Positions 18,529 through 26,690 of a DNA stretch of 64,000 nucleotides are shown one piece after another. The translations under genes and the position numbers were made by a program. A model generated the notes under the pieces. The model did no database searches. It saw only the letters and a list, made by a program, of their open reading frames with translations, and was not told the origin of the DNA. The DNA comes from Tamaricihabitans halophyticus (lineage in GTDB: Bacteria > Actinomycetota > Actinomycetes > Mycobacteriales > Pseudonocardiaceae): NCBI RefSeq assembly GCF_004340875.1, contig NZ_SLXQ01000001.1, positions 868,001 through 932,000 of the forward strand, in the 5' to 3' direction. Each line of letters opens with the position of its first letter. The stretch's first letter is position 1.

Positions 18529-20136
18529 TCACTGTGGCAACGAACCGCGGCGTAGCACGATTCCGGCGCCTTCCCGATCCCATACTCCGGAGTGGACACC
18601 GCTGTCCCGAAGCACGTGCTTGTGCACCTTGTGTGTCGGCGTCTTGGGTAGCTCGGTGAGCTGTTCGAAGTAACGCGGAACCATGAAGTATGGCAACCGA
18701 TCGAGGAGAAACTCGGTCAGTTCCACAAACTCGATCTCGGCTCCTTGCCGCGGCACGACCACCGCCTTGATCTCATCCTCGGACAGCTCCGCCGGCACCG
18801 CGACCACCGCGCTCTCGTACACGCTGGGGAACTCGTTGATCACCCGCTCGACTTCGAAGCTGGAGATGTTCTCCCCGCGCCGCCGCAAGGCGTCTTTCAT
18901 CCGGTCAGCGAAGAAGAACCGGCCGTGCTCATCCATCCGAAACGCGTCTCCGGTGTGCACCCACCCGGCCCGCAGGGCCTCCGCTGTTTTCGCTGGCTGG
19001 TTGTGATAGCCGGCCATGACCGTCTCCGGATGTTCCGGGCGGACCCAGAGCTCACCGACCTGACCAACCGGAACATCCTGGCCTTCCGGATCGACAAGGC
19101 GAAGTTCGTACCCATCCCGGGGAAAGCCGCACTCGCCGCCGACGATCGTGTCCGGCGGTCCATAGAGGACGCCACCGATCTCACTCATCCCGTAGACCGC
19201 GGCCACGTCGATCCCGAAACGCTCGCGGAACCCGAAGATATCGCTGGCCAGCGGGGCCATCATGGCGAACTCGAGCGGGTTGTCCGCATCATCCGGCCGC
19301 GGCTCGCGTTGCTGGAGCAGTTCGGCCATGGCGCCGAGTAGCACGGTCACGGTGATCCGGTGTTCCCTGAGTACATCCCAGAAGCGGCTGACTGAGAACC
19401 CGGGTTCGTATACGCAGCGAACCTGGTGGATCAGCGCCTGGTAGCCGCCGTACCACTGCCCGGCGAGGTGAAACAGCGGCAGCGTGACGAGCACCCGGTC
19501 CCCTGGGTCGGGGCGTCCCTGATCCTCCCTTGAGGCGTAGGTGTAGGCATGCGCATGCGAGATGAGCACCCCTTTGGACGCCCCGGTCGTTCCCGAGGTG
19601 TACATATACGCGAGCAGGTCGGCCGGCCCGCCGCGCACCGGGGCACCGGCGGCGGCCGTGTCAAGCTCATCGAACGGCACCACCCGGAACCGCTTGCGCG
19701 CATCGGCGGCACGGTCGAGATCCCCGCGCACCACCAGGGTGTGCAGTGCGGTCAGCTCAGCGGCGACCGCAAGTACCCGAGGCACGTAGTGGTCTTCCAG
19801 GATCAGCACGCCAGCGCCGGAATCGTTGAGCACATGGCTGAGGAAGCCGCCGACATAGGCGGTGTTGATCGGCACCTCGACCAGGCCGCAAAGCCCGATA
19901 CCAGTCCAGCTGTGCACCATGTCCAGCGAGTTGTCCAGCAACAGCGCGACCGGATCTCCCCTACCGACCCGGTGCGCGGTCAGCCCGGTGCCCAACCGGA
20001 GCGAACGCTGAAAGCTTTCCGCGAACGTGTACCGCGCTGCTGGATCCAGCTGCGCCAGCTCATCCGGCTTCGTCCGGAGCACCCGTTCGTAGCAGGCAAG
20101 CAGCGTTCGCTCGGTGATATCGGGCAGGCCGGTCAT
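18529..20136 (-). CDS. AMP-forming acyl-CoA ligase
   Basis: A 535-residue ANL-superfamily adenylating enzyme that activates a carboxylic acid to its acyl-CoA via an acyl-AMP. The P-loop-like motif YTSGTTGASKG, the VYGMSE motif, the HTGDAF motif and the C-terminal catalytic lysine region (PKTPTHKVHKH) are all present. Start is ATG 20136, preceded by AAGGAGG. The coupled downstream carboxylase suggests the CoA ester made here is carboxylated next. Similarity to crotonobetaine/carnitine-CoA ligases is possible, but the acid is not identifiable. It is divergent from a TetR gene across a palindromic operator. Confidence 0.88.
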   Translation of the reverse strand: MTGLPDITERTLLACYERVLRTKPDELAQLDPAARYTFAESFQRSLRLGTGLTAHRVGRGDPVALLLDNSLDMVHSWTGIGLCGLVEVPINTAYVGGFLSHVLNDSGAGVLILEDHYVPRVLAVAAELTALHTLVVRGDLDRAADARKRFRVVPFDELDTAAAGAPVRGGPADLLAYMYTSGTTGASKGVLISHAHAYTYASREDQGRPDPGDRVLVTLPLFHLAGQWYGGYQALIHQVRCVYEPGFSVSRFWDVLREHRITVTVLLGAMAELLQQREPRPDDADNPLEFAMMAPLASDIFGFRERFGIDVAAVYGMSEIGGVLYGPPDTIVGGECGFPRDGYELRLVDPEGQDVPVGQVGELWVRPEHPETVMAGYHNQPAKTAEALRAGWVHTGDAFRMDEHGRFFFADRMKDALRRRGENISSFEVERVINEFPSVYESAVVAVPAELSEDEIKAVVVPRQGAEIEFVELTEFLLDRLPYFMVPRYFEQLTELPKTPTHKVHKHVLRDSGVHSGVWDREGAGIVLRRGSLPQ

Positions 20137-20175
20137 GCGCTCCTCCTTGAGAGCCGGTGGCGGCACCACCATCTG

Positions 20176-20197
20176 TACTTTACATTGATGTCAAGTA
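20176..20197. promoter_or_regulatory. Probable TetR operator between acyl-CoA ligase and tetR genes
   Basis: A 22-bp dyad with outer arms TACTT/AAGTA and inner arms ACAT/ATGT; 18 of 22 positions are symmetrical. It sits in the 85-base gap between the divergent ligase (start 20136) and TetR (start 20222) genes, where one bound repressor could block both promoters. Size and symmetry are typical of TetR sites. Confidence 0.65.
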
Positions 20198-20221
20198 GCG
20201 GTAACTGGCTCAGGAGGTCGA

Positions 20222-20812
20222 GTGGGTGGCATTGGCAGCCGGACGCTGGATGTCGGGGACAAGCGGGAACTGCTCCTCGACGCGGCCGAACGAACCTTCT
20301 GCCGGCTGGGCTACGCGCGCACGACGATTGGCGAACTGGCCGCCGATGCCGGTGTCACTCGCCCAACGATCTACGCCTACTTCCAGTCCAAGGATGCCGT
20401 GTTCGCCGCGCTCGCCGACCGGATTCGCCAGGAGTTCCTTACCCTGCAAGAGGAAGCCGACACGTCATCACCAGCTGGTATCGCCCGCAGTACCTTGACG
20501 GCCTTTTTGGACACACACGTCCGGCACTTCGGGATGCTCACCATCCTTGCCCACCAAGCGATCGTCGATCCCGCGATGCGCGAGCTCCGCGCGGAGATAC
20601 ACGGGAGGGCAACCCGGCGACATACCCGATTCATCGAACGGCTTGTCGCGCAAGGACACGCGAACCCGGCAATCCAGCCAGCACTTGTCTCCGAAGTGGT
20701 CACCGGCGTGGTTGCCCGTTTTGCCGAACAGGCCGCGGACGATCCACGTAAGCAGCCGGCGCTGGCCGAAGCCCTTGTTACCCTCTACATCAGACTCGTC
20801 GGACTAACCTAG
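20222..20812 (+). CDS. TetR-family regulator of the acyl-CoA ligase/carboxylase operon
   Basis: A 196-residue TetR regulator. The N-terminal HTH spans about residues 15-60 (TTIGELAADAGVTRPTIYAYF followed by SKDAVFAAL), and the C-terminal half is a helical ligand domain. Start is GTG 20222 with AGGAGG just upstream. Its divergent orientation from the ligase-carboxylase operon and the 22-bp dyad between them argue for local control. By analogy with FadR/FasR-type TetR proteins, the ligand could be an acyl-CoA; that is inference. Confidence 0.85.
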   Translation: MGGIGSRTLDVGDKRELLLDAAERTFCRLGYARTTIGELAADAGVTRPTIYAYFQSKDAVFAALADRIRQEFLTLQEEADTSSPAGIARSTLTAFLDTHVRHFGMLTILAHQAIVDPAMRELRAEIHGRATRRHTRFIERLVAQGHANPAIQPALVSEVVTGVVARFAEQAADDPRKQPALAEALVTLYIRLVGLT

Positions 20813-20819
20813 GATTCCG

Positions 20820-21605
20820 TTACTCGGCAAGGAAATCGAGCACCGCCTTGCTCGCGATTTCCCGGAACTCCTCGAAGTAGGCGTGCCGCCCGCCGGGAAT
20901 CAACCGTAGCTGAGCGGTGGGAATACGTTCGGCGAGCAGCTGGCCGTTGGCCGCGGGGTTCAGCTCATCGGCTGCACCGTGCAGTACCAGGGTGGGCGCG
21001 GTGATCTGTGGCAGGGCGTCCCAGGCGTCGTGTTTCGCACTTGCCCGTAGGTGCCCCTGGCGCGCGTGTGGCGGCATCTCCGGATCGCCCAGCGTCCAGT
21101 GTGGACCTGGGTGCGCGGCGAGCCATGCCGGGTTGTACATCAGTTCCCGCAGCGCCCGTTCTGCTTCGGTCGGGTCAGAACTGGCCAGCGCTCTGCGTAC
21201 GGCTGGGCCGCGCTCCACGGAGTGCTTACCGCCCGGTGCGGTGCACCCGAGCACCAGCCGGCGCACCCGGTCCGGATACTGGATGGCAATCCACTGGGCG
21301 ACGCGCCCGCCCATGGACGTGCCGTAGACATCGGCGCGTTCGATGCCGAGCTGATCGAGCACGGCGATGGCGTCCTCGGCGAATCCGGGGGTGCTGTAAG
21401 GGCTGTCGGGCTTGTCGCTGTCCCCGGTGCCGCGATAGTCCATTGTCACGGTCTGCCGTTCGGCTTCGAAGTCCGCGCGAACCGAGCTCCACCATCGGTG
21501 TGAGTTGGCCTGCCCGGCCAGTAGCAGCAACGGCGGGCCGGAGCCGCCGAGCTGGTACGCGATCCGGGTCCCATCAGCCGCGTACGCGGCAGCGCCAGCA
21601 CTCAC
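20820..21605 (-). CDS. Alpha/beta hydrolase
   Basis: A 261-residue alpha/beta-hydrolase-fold protein. The nucleophile elbow is GTSMGG, the acid is probably D in GAADELN, and the catalytic histidine is in GGRHAYF; the oxyanion strand LLLLAGQ is near the start. Such enzymes include esterases and C-C hydrolases, and the substrate is not evident. The frame is open to a TTG at 21629, but that codon lies at the edge of the dispersed repeat. GTG 21605, close to the conserved YAADGTRIAY, is taken as start. It is in the same direction as, and 54 bases after, a DUF574 methyltransferase. Confidence 0.8.
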   Translation of the reverse strand: MSAGAAAYAADGTRIAYQLGGSGPPLLLLAGQANSHRWWSSVRADFEAERQTVTMDYRGTGDSDKPDSPYSTPGFAEDAIAVLDQLGIERADVYGTSMGGRVAQWIAIQYPDRVRRLVLGCTAPGGKHSVERGPAVRRALASSDPTEAERALRELMYNPAWLAAHPGPHWTLGDPEMPPHARQGHLRASAKHDAWDALPQITAPTLVLHGAADELNPAANGQLLAERIPTAQLRLIPGGRHAYFEEFREIASKAVLDFLAE

Positions 21606-21632
21606 CAGCGCAGTATCCCCGACCCGCAAGAT

Positions 21633-21660
21633 CCCTAAAGAACGCGGTCACCGAGGGTGT
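21633..21660. repeat. Dispersed gene-end repeat, copy 1
   Basis: This copy begins with the full core CCCTAAAGAACGCGGT and continues with a GGGTGT-containing tail. It lies between two leftward genes and touches the stop codon of the DUF574 gene. Other copies are at 32.1, 42.2, 44.9, 47.4 and 60.6 kb, with a degenerate one at 35.7 kb. The function is unknown. Confidence 0.7.
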
Positions 21661-22562
21661 CAGTTGACCAGGAACGGCCGCATTCGCTCGGCGGTCTTGC
21701 GCGCCACGCCGCCAAGCAGTCGACTACGCGCCGGGTCGCCGTACTCCCGGGTGAACCGCTGCAGATCGCCGGCGCCTGGCTGCCACTCCGGCAGGTAGAC
21801 CAGCCCCGGCGAGAACATCTCCCAGCCGGTGAAGAACCGGTCGATCTGATCCCGCGGGCGCGCCATCACCGGTGCGATGAGCTTGGCGTAGGCCGCGGTG
21901 GCCGAGAAGGTGTACTCATCGGCCACTTCCGTTTCCCCAGCCAGCTGTTCCCGGGTAGTGGGATTCTCCCGCCGACCGTGGCTGAGCAGCAGCATCGAGC
22001 CGGCGGCTACCTGGTTTTTCAGCGCGTCCAGCCGCGCCCACGGATCGTCCGCGTCCGGGATGAAGTGCAGCAGCGAGTTGAGGGTGAGAAAGACCGGCTG
22101 CTCCGGGTCGATCAACCCGGTATCCAGCACCCGGCACCACAGGTAGGGGTCGGCGAAATCGCCGTGGATGTAGCGATGCCGGTCCGTGGTGCCGTTCGCC
22201 GCGAGTATGTCCTGGCCGGCCGCGACCACCACTGGATCGTTGTCGACGTAGACCACCTTGGCCGGACGCTGCTGCCGCAACGGATCGGCGCTTTCCACGA
22301 TCTCGTGCACGCAGCCGCCCTCGGGCAGCCCGGTACCCAGGTCGACGAACTGCCGCATGTTCGGATGCACGCCGAGTACCCGTAGGGCGCGCCGCAGGAA
22401 CGCGCGCACCTCGAGCGTCATCATGCGCACCTCGGGCAGCCGCTGCTCGAACTCCTCGGCTGCCTGCCGGTCCACCGCGAAGTGATGGCTGCCGCTCGCG
22501 AAGTAGTTCTGCACACGGGCTATATGCGCGACTTCGGGCTCCGCGGTACGCCGTTCGGGCAC
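21660..22562 (-). CDS. DUF574-family SAM-dependent methyltransferase (copy 2 of 3)
   Basis: A 300-residue DUF574 methyltransferase. The family opening is HIARVQNYFASG, SAM motif I is DLGTG, and VVYVDNDP forms motif II. GTG 22562 is preferred to the longer frame from 22697 because AGAGGAG lies a suitable distance upstream and the family similarity begins there. It is divergent from the P450-UbiA pair. Its function is unknown; local context with a P450, a prenyltransferase and a hydrolase would fit modification of a small lipid or terpenoid, but this is inference only. Confidence 0.82.
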   Translation of the reverse strand: MPERRTAEPEVAHIARVQNYFASGSHHFAVDRQAAEEFEQRLPEVRMMTLEVRAFLRRALRVLGVHPNMRQFVDLGTGLPEGGCVHEIVESADPLRQQRPAKVVYVDNDPVVVAAGQDILAANGTTDRHRYIHGDFADPYLWCRVLDTGLIDPEQPVFLTLNSLLHFIPDADDPWARLDALKNQVAAGSMLLLSHGRRENPTTREQLAGETEVADEYTFSATAAYAKLIAPVMARPRDQIDRFFTGWEMFSPGLVYLPEWQPGAGDLQRFTREYGDPARSRLLGGVARKTAERMRPFLVN

Positions 22563-22763
22563 AAGCGCTCCTCTCGTGAGCGAGAAGGGGTTATGCCCAG
22601 TGTCTCCGATCCGCCGCCGCGAAAGAACCAACCGATGGCCGGTTTTCCCTTGCGACAACGGAACCCTGTGCATCCCTGGAAACGTCAACATCGCCATGCT
22701 ACGCTAAGTGTTGCTCCGATCACGAATAGGTAGCCATATTCGGGTGACGCGGCTGGAGGCTGA

Positions 22764-24005
22764 GTGAACCTCAACGAGATTCGAATGGCCGCACGAATTG
22801 TCCCATTTCTCGAGCACAACCAGCATGCCAGACCGCGACTGCTGGAAGTCCGCACCGAAGCACCGCGCAAGGTCCTACTCTGGGATGCACCAACGATCGA
22901 GTGGATATGGCGCTCGGACACCACCTTCGGGCATCCGGGCAGCCGGAGTATGCGCCCAGTACTCGGTACCGACTCGATGCTCTGGCTGGACGGCGAGCGG
23001 CACACCATGTACCGCAAGACATTGAGCCCCTTCCTGAACGGCCGCGCCCTGCGCGGTTACCGGGACACGATCAGCTCAATCACCGAATCGGCGATTGACA
23101 GGCATTGGTCGGTTGGCTCCGAGGTGCCGATCGCCGAGTGGACAAGGGGTATCACGTTATCCATCATCTCGCGGGTACTGCTCGGCTCCACTGACTCGGA
23201 CGTACTAGCCAGGTTCAGCGAGTGGATGGAAGACGTACTCGGCTCCACCCGGCGGATCATGATGTACCGGTACCTCAAGGGCGGCCTCCCGCCCGCGTCG
23301 GCCAGCCTGGACGAGGCACTGCTCGACGCAGCCCGGGCCGCCGATTACCCGAGCATCGCACGGGTACTGCTGGACGAGTCGGGGCCACTGGGCAATCTGG
23401 ACGACCGCGAGGTGCGCGATCAGATCGTCACGCTGCTCTTCGCCGGGCACGAGACCACGGCATCGTCGATCGCCACGGCGCTGGTGCTGCTCGATCGGCA
23501 TCCGAAGGTGCGCGCCGAGCTGCTTGACGAACTCGACGCAACCTCCGCCGACGGGATGGAGGGCAACGAAGTTCCGCTACTGCAGGCGACCGCGCGGGAA
23601 GTGCTGCGCCTGCGACCACCGGTGCCGGTTGCCGCGAACCGGGAGATGACCGAGCCAGGCGAGATCTGTGGGCGCCAGCTGCCGGCCGGCACGATGCTCT
23701 CGCCGTGCCCGTTTCTCGCGCACCGCGAGCACTTCGACCGGGCGGATCGGTTCGACCCGCACCGGTTTCTCGGCAAGCGGCCCGCCACCTCGGAGTTTTT
23801 CCCTTTCGGTGGCGGCAAACGGCATTGCCTCGGCAGCCAGCTCGCCGAGGCGGAGATCCGGATGATCGTGGCCGCGGTGCTGCGCCGGCGGTCCTGGCAA
23901 TGTGTGGCTGGCCGTGGTTCGACTGAACAGCGGCAGCAGCGGGTGCACACCTTGGCGCCGGCGCCGCGGGTAAAGGCTCGGGTCACTGGGCACCGTGCGA
24001 GGTAG
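22764..24005 (+). CDS. Cytochrome P450 coupled to a UbiA prenyltransferase
   Basis: A 413-residue P450. It has the classical I-helix AGHETTA, the K-helix ExxR in EVLRLRPP, and the heme loop FPFGGGKRHCLG with axial C355. The AGHETT motif and the FPFGGGKR loop look more like the fatty-acid or terpenoid-hydroxylating group than the operon P450 at 10.6 kb. Start is GTG 22764 with GGAGG at 22755-22759. Its 3' end overlaps the UbiA gene by 11 bases, so the two products are probably made together and act on the same isoprenoid or quinone. No redox partner is encoded here. Confidence 0.92.
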   Translation: MNLNEIRMAARIVPFLEHNQHARPRLLEVRTEAPRKVLLWDAPTIEWIWRSDTTFGHPGSRSMRPVLGTDSMLWLDGERHTMYRKTLSPFLNGRALRGYRDTISSITESAIDRHWSVGSEVPIAEWTRGITLSIISRVLLGSTDSDVLARFSEWMEDVLGSTRRIMMYRYLKGGLPPASASLDEALLDAARAADYPSIARVLLDESGPLGNLDDREVRDQIVTLLFAGHETTASSIATALVLLDRHPKVRAELLDELDATSADGMEGNEVPLLQATAREVLRLRPPVPVAANREMTEPGEICGRQLPAGTMLSPCPFLAHREHFDRADRFDPHRFLGKRPATSEFFPFGGGKRHCLGSQLAEAEIRMIVAAVLRRRSWQCVAGRGSTEQRQQRVHTLAPAPRVKARVTGHRAR

Positions 24006-24933
24006 CACCAGTCACGCGGGCGGTACCGCCTGGCGAGACTTCGTGGTGTTGCACCGTTTGCAGTACCCGTTGCCGATCATGTACGGCTGCGCGGCGGTCT
24101 GGGGCGCTGGCTTCGCGGCATACCACGTCGAGCAGGTGGTCACCTTCGCGGTGCTACTCGCCTGCCTTGGCAATATCGCCGGGATGCTGTCCGGGTTGGC
24201 ATTGAACGTCGTGCTCGATGTTGACACGGATCGGCGGCACCAGGAGAAGTCCTACCTCGCCGATGCCGTCGAGCGCGTGGGTAACCGGCGCGCCGCGGCC
24301 TGGATTGTGGGCATGGCGGCGGGCAGCGTCGTGGCCGCGTTCGGCGCGGCGGCGGATACCGGAAGTTGGTGGCTGTGCCTCGCCGCGGTTGGCACGCTGC
24401 TGTTGCATATCGCCTACAACGTCGATCCGGTACGGCTGAAACGGCGCGGGCTTTACGGGCCGTTGGTGTTCGCCGTGGCGATGGTCGGCGGCCCGTTTCT
24501 GCTGTCCTATGGCGCGGTCGGTACCGAGCTGACCCCGGCCGCCATCCCGTTCGTGCTCGCATTGATCGCGTTGAACATGGGTCGCACGGTGTGGTGGTCA
24601 GTGCCGGACCACGAGGCGGATATCCGGGACGCGATGGCTACCCCAGTGGCCAGACATGGGCCAGGGCGGGCGCTCGGGATCGCCTGCACGATCCTGTTCG
24701 CTGGCGTGGTGCTGCTGTTCTGGGCGCTGTGGTGGCGGTTCGGCGTGGTGCTGGCGGTCCTTGGCAGCACGGCCGAGGCACTGTTGCTGATCGGCATGAT
24801 CCGCAGTACGCGACGCGTCATGGCCGGGCAGTCGCTTCGCGCCGAGCACCAGCGGCTACGCACGATGCCGTTGGTAGCCGCGGGATCGGTGTTCCTCGCC
24901 GCGCTACCCCTGCTTGCCATGACCGGCGCCTAG
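23995..24933 (+). CDS. UbiA-family prenyltransferase
   Basis: A 312-residue membrane protein with eight to nine hydrophobic helices. The prenyl-diphosphate-binding motif N71-x3-D75-x3-D79 (NVVLDVDTD) and a later NVDPVRLKRRG segment are typical of UbiA/MenA-like enzymes. These transfer a prenyl chain to an aromatic acceptor; some actinobacterial members instead cyclise prenyl diphosphates. The second Asp-rich motif is weak (only one Asp in that segment), which leaves room for a divergent reaction. The GTG start lies inside the P450 gene. A convergent DUF574 gene ends 13 bases away. Confidence 0.85.
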   Translation: MRGSTSHAGGTAWRDFVVLHRLQYPLPIMYGCAAVWGAGFAAYHVEQVVTFAVLLACLGNIAGMLSGLALNVVLDVDTDRRHQEKSYLADAVERVGNRRAAAWIVGMAAGSVVAAFGAAADTGSWWLCLAAVGTLLLHIAYNVDPVRLKRRGLYGPLVFAVAMVGGPFLLSYGAVGTELTPAAIPFVLALIALNMGRTVWWSVPDHEADIRDAMATPVARHGPGRALGIACTILFAGVVLLFWALWWRFGVVLAVLGSTAEALLLIGMIRSTRRVMAGQSLRAEHQRLRTMPLVAAGSVFLAALPLLAMTGA

Positions 24934-24946
24934 CGCGGCGAGCCGC

Positions 24947-25774
24947 TCACTGGTTCTTGACGCCCAGTGCTACGTGCACGGGTACGTGTTCCGCGTTCTG
25001 CCCCATGTCCTGGTCGTCACTCGGATGCCACAGCGGCATCCGCACGATGCCCGGCTCGACGACGGACAGGTCGCCGAGAATCGCGCGTAGCTCATCGGTA
25101 TCACGCATCCGGACCGGTGGCGGCTGCTGGAACATCCGACCGAACATGTCGAGGCCGCTGGCCAGCTGCTGGTCTCCCTTGCCGAAATGGGAAAGGGCCA
25201 GATAGCTGCCCTGGCTCAGCCGCGCAAAGTAGTCGGCGACCAGCTGCCTCGGATCGTCTTCGTCGGCGATCTCCTGCAGTGTCCCGAGCAGGAAGACCGC
25301 GACCGGCTCGGAAAGGTCGAGAATCTCCCGCAGTTGCGGATCGGCGAGTACCTCGGCAGGCTGGCGAATATCGGTGGAGATGAACCGAGCGAACGGCACA
25401 TCGCGCAGTGTGGCCTGACTACGGCTGGCCACATCGGGGTCGCTGTCCACGTAGACAACCCGGCAGTCCGCGCTCAGTTCGGCGACAACCTGGTGAATAT
25501 GCTGCACGTTGGGGATTCCGGAACCGAGGTCGAGGAACTGCCGGATGCCAAGTCCGTGCAGTTCGCGCACCATCCGGCCGAGCAGATGCCGTAGTTCCCG
25601 CACCAGGTAGGGAATATGCGGTGCGCACATCGTGATCCGGGTGGCAATCTCGACATCAGCCTCGGTGTGGTCCGAGCCATCCAGCCAGTAGTCGTTGATC
25701 CTGGCGAAGCTCGGCTCCGGTGCGTTATGCGGATGGTCGGGTCCGTCCTGGTTGGGAGCCCAGGTTGATGCCAC
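24947..25774 (-). CDS. DUF574-family SAM-dependent methyltransferase (copy 3 of 3)
   Basis: A 275-residue DUF574 protein with family opening SFARINDYWLDGSDH, SAM motif I DLGSG (FLDLGSGIPNVQ), VVYVDSDP, and a LALSHFGKG strand. Start is GTG 25774 with AAGGAG nine bases upstream. It converges on the UbiA gene. This is the third family member within 19 kb. The copies are clearly divergent from each other, so recent tandem duplication is unlikely. Substrate unknown. Confidence 0.85.
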   Translation of the reverse strand: MASTWAPNQDGPDHPHNAPEPSFARINDYWLDGSDHTEADVEIATRITMCAPHIPYLVRELRHLLGRMVRELHGLGIRQFLDLGSGIPNVQHIHQVVAELSADCRVVYVDSDPDVASRSQATLRDVPFARFISTDIRQPAEVLADPQLREILDLSEPVAVFLLGTLQEIADEDDPRQLVADYFARLSQGSYLALSHFGKGDQQLASGLDMFGRMFQQPPPVRMRDTDELRAILGDLSVVEPGIVRMPLWHPSDDQDMGQNAEHVPVHVALGVKNQ

Positions 25775-26042
25775 GCTTGGTACTCCTTCGCTAACCCCAC
25801 ACCAGTCGTTCGGGGTCTGGTGCTCAGTTGTCCGGGGGACAAAAGTCTACCTGCGATCTCACAGGATCGGGTGAGGTGTCACGCTCCATCCAGCGCAACC
25901 ACAAGATCGGGTGGTGTACGGAGCGCTTCCACTGCTGGCCAGGACACCGACGGCGACGACCACCCGTTCGGGTGAGCTCGCTCGGTTGCCGGAACCGAGC
26001 TGTGAAAGTGGCGCGTCCGACCTGGATGTAACACCCAGGTGC

Positions 26043-26630
26043 CTAGTCGGCGTGCAGCATCCCGTGCAGCAGTTCGCGAATCCCGGCCAGCAGCTCCGCG
26101 AGCTCCGGTGGGTTCTCCCGGTTCACCCCAGCGATGGAGTCGAAAAGGATGCCCTCGCAAAAGGCGACCAACGTACGCGCCTGCCGTTGCGGATCGGGTG
26201 CGCCTGCGGCACGGAGCATCCGCACCGTTGGCTCCCGCAGCCGGGTACCCGCACGGTCATACACCGCGCGTAGTTCCGGGCGACGAGTACCTTCCAGCGC
26301 GAACTCGTAGCGCGCGAGCATCCGCACCCGCCCGGTCGTCAACATGCTGTGCAGCAGGCCAGCCACCAACTCGCCGAAGGCGTGGATATCCGGCACGGCC
26401 AGCTCGGACGGTTCGGCTCCGGCGCTAGCGAAATCCAGCTCAACCATCCGGTCCATGGTCAGTTCGAGAAGCGCGGCCCGGGTGCGCGCGTAGTACGAGG
26501 TCGACCCGATCGGCAACCCGGCGGTCCGATCCACCGCACGGTGCGTCAGCCCGCGCATACCGTGTTCGGCCAGCACGGCGATGGCCGCATCGGCTAGCTG
26601 GGTGGTTCGCGTCGGCTCGGCAGGCACCAC
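26043..26630 (-). CDS. TetR-family regulator of the adjacent FAD monooxygenase
   Basis: A 195-residue TetR regulator. The HTH (about residues 20-50) reads GMRGLTHRAVDRTAGLPIGS then TSYYARTRAALLE, as in the subgroup with a C-terminal ligand domain of the type found in YfiR/RutR relatives. It is divergent from the FAD monooxygenase gene with a 60-base gap filled by two palindromic half-helical sites. Repression relieved by the monooxygenase substrate is the usual logic for such pairs. The 268-base stretch downstream (25775-26042) holds only short stem-loops (for example CACCAG/CTGGTG near 25800-25825) and no gene that I can support. Confidence 0.83.
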   Translation of the reverse strand: MVPAEPTRTTQLADAAIAVLAEHGMRGLTHRAVDRTAGLPIGSTSYYARTRAALLELTMDRMVELDFASAGAEPSELAVPDIHAFGELVAGLLHSMLTTGRVRMLARYEFALEGTRRPELRAVYDRAGTRLREPTVRMLRAAGAPDPQRQARTLVAFCEGILFDSIAGVNRENPPELAELLAGIRELLHGMLHAD

Positions 26631-26646
26631 CGCAGGATAGCCGAAG

Positions 26647-26682
26647 CTCTACTAGTGTAGAGTCAGCACTACAGACGTAGAG
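26647..26682. promoter_or_regulatory. Tandem TetR operators upstream of the FAD monooxygenase
   Basis: Site 1 (26647-26662) is CTCTAC-N4-GTAGAG with perfect arms. Site 2 (26667-26682) is CACTAC-N4-GTAGAG, one mismatch from symmetry. Their centres are 20 bp apart, about two helical turns, so two dimers could bind the same face. Site 2 runs into the ribosome binding site region of the monooxygenase (start 26691). Confidence 0.7.
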
Positions 26683-26690
26683 GAGCGCGG

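Noticed and set aside
21606-21629. TTG start for the alpha/beta hydrolase
   Set aside because: The TTG is in the extended part of the dispersed repeat and lacks a good ribosome site; GTG 21605 is nearer the conserved N-terminus. The choice is not certain.
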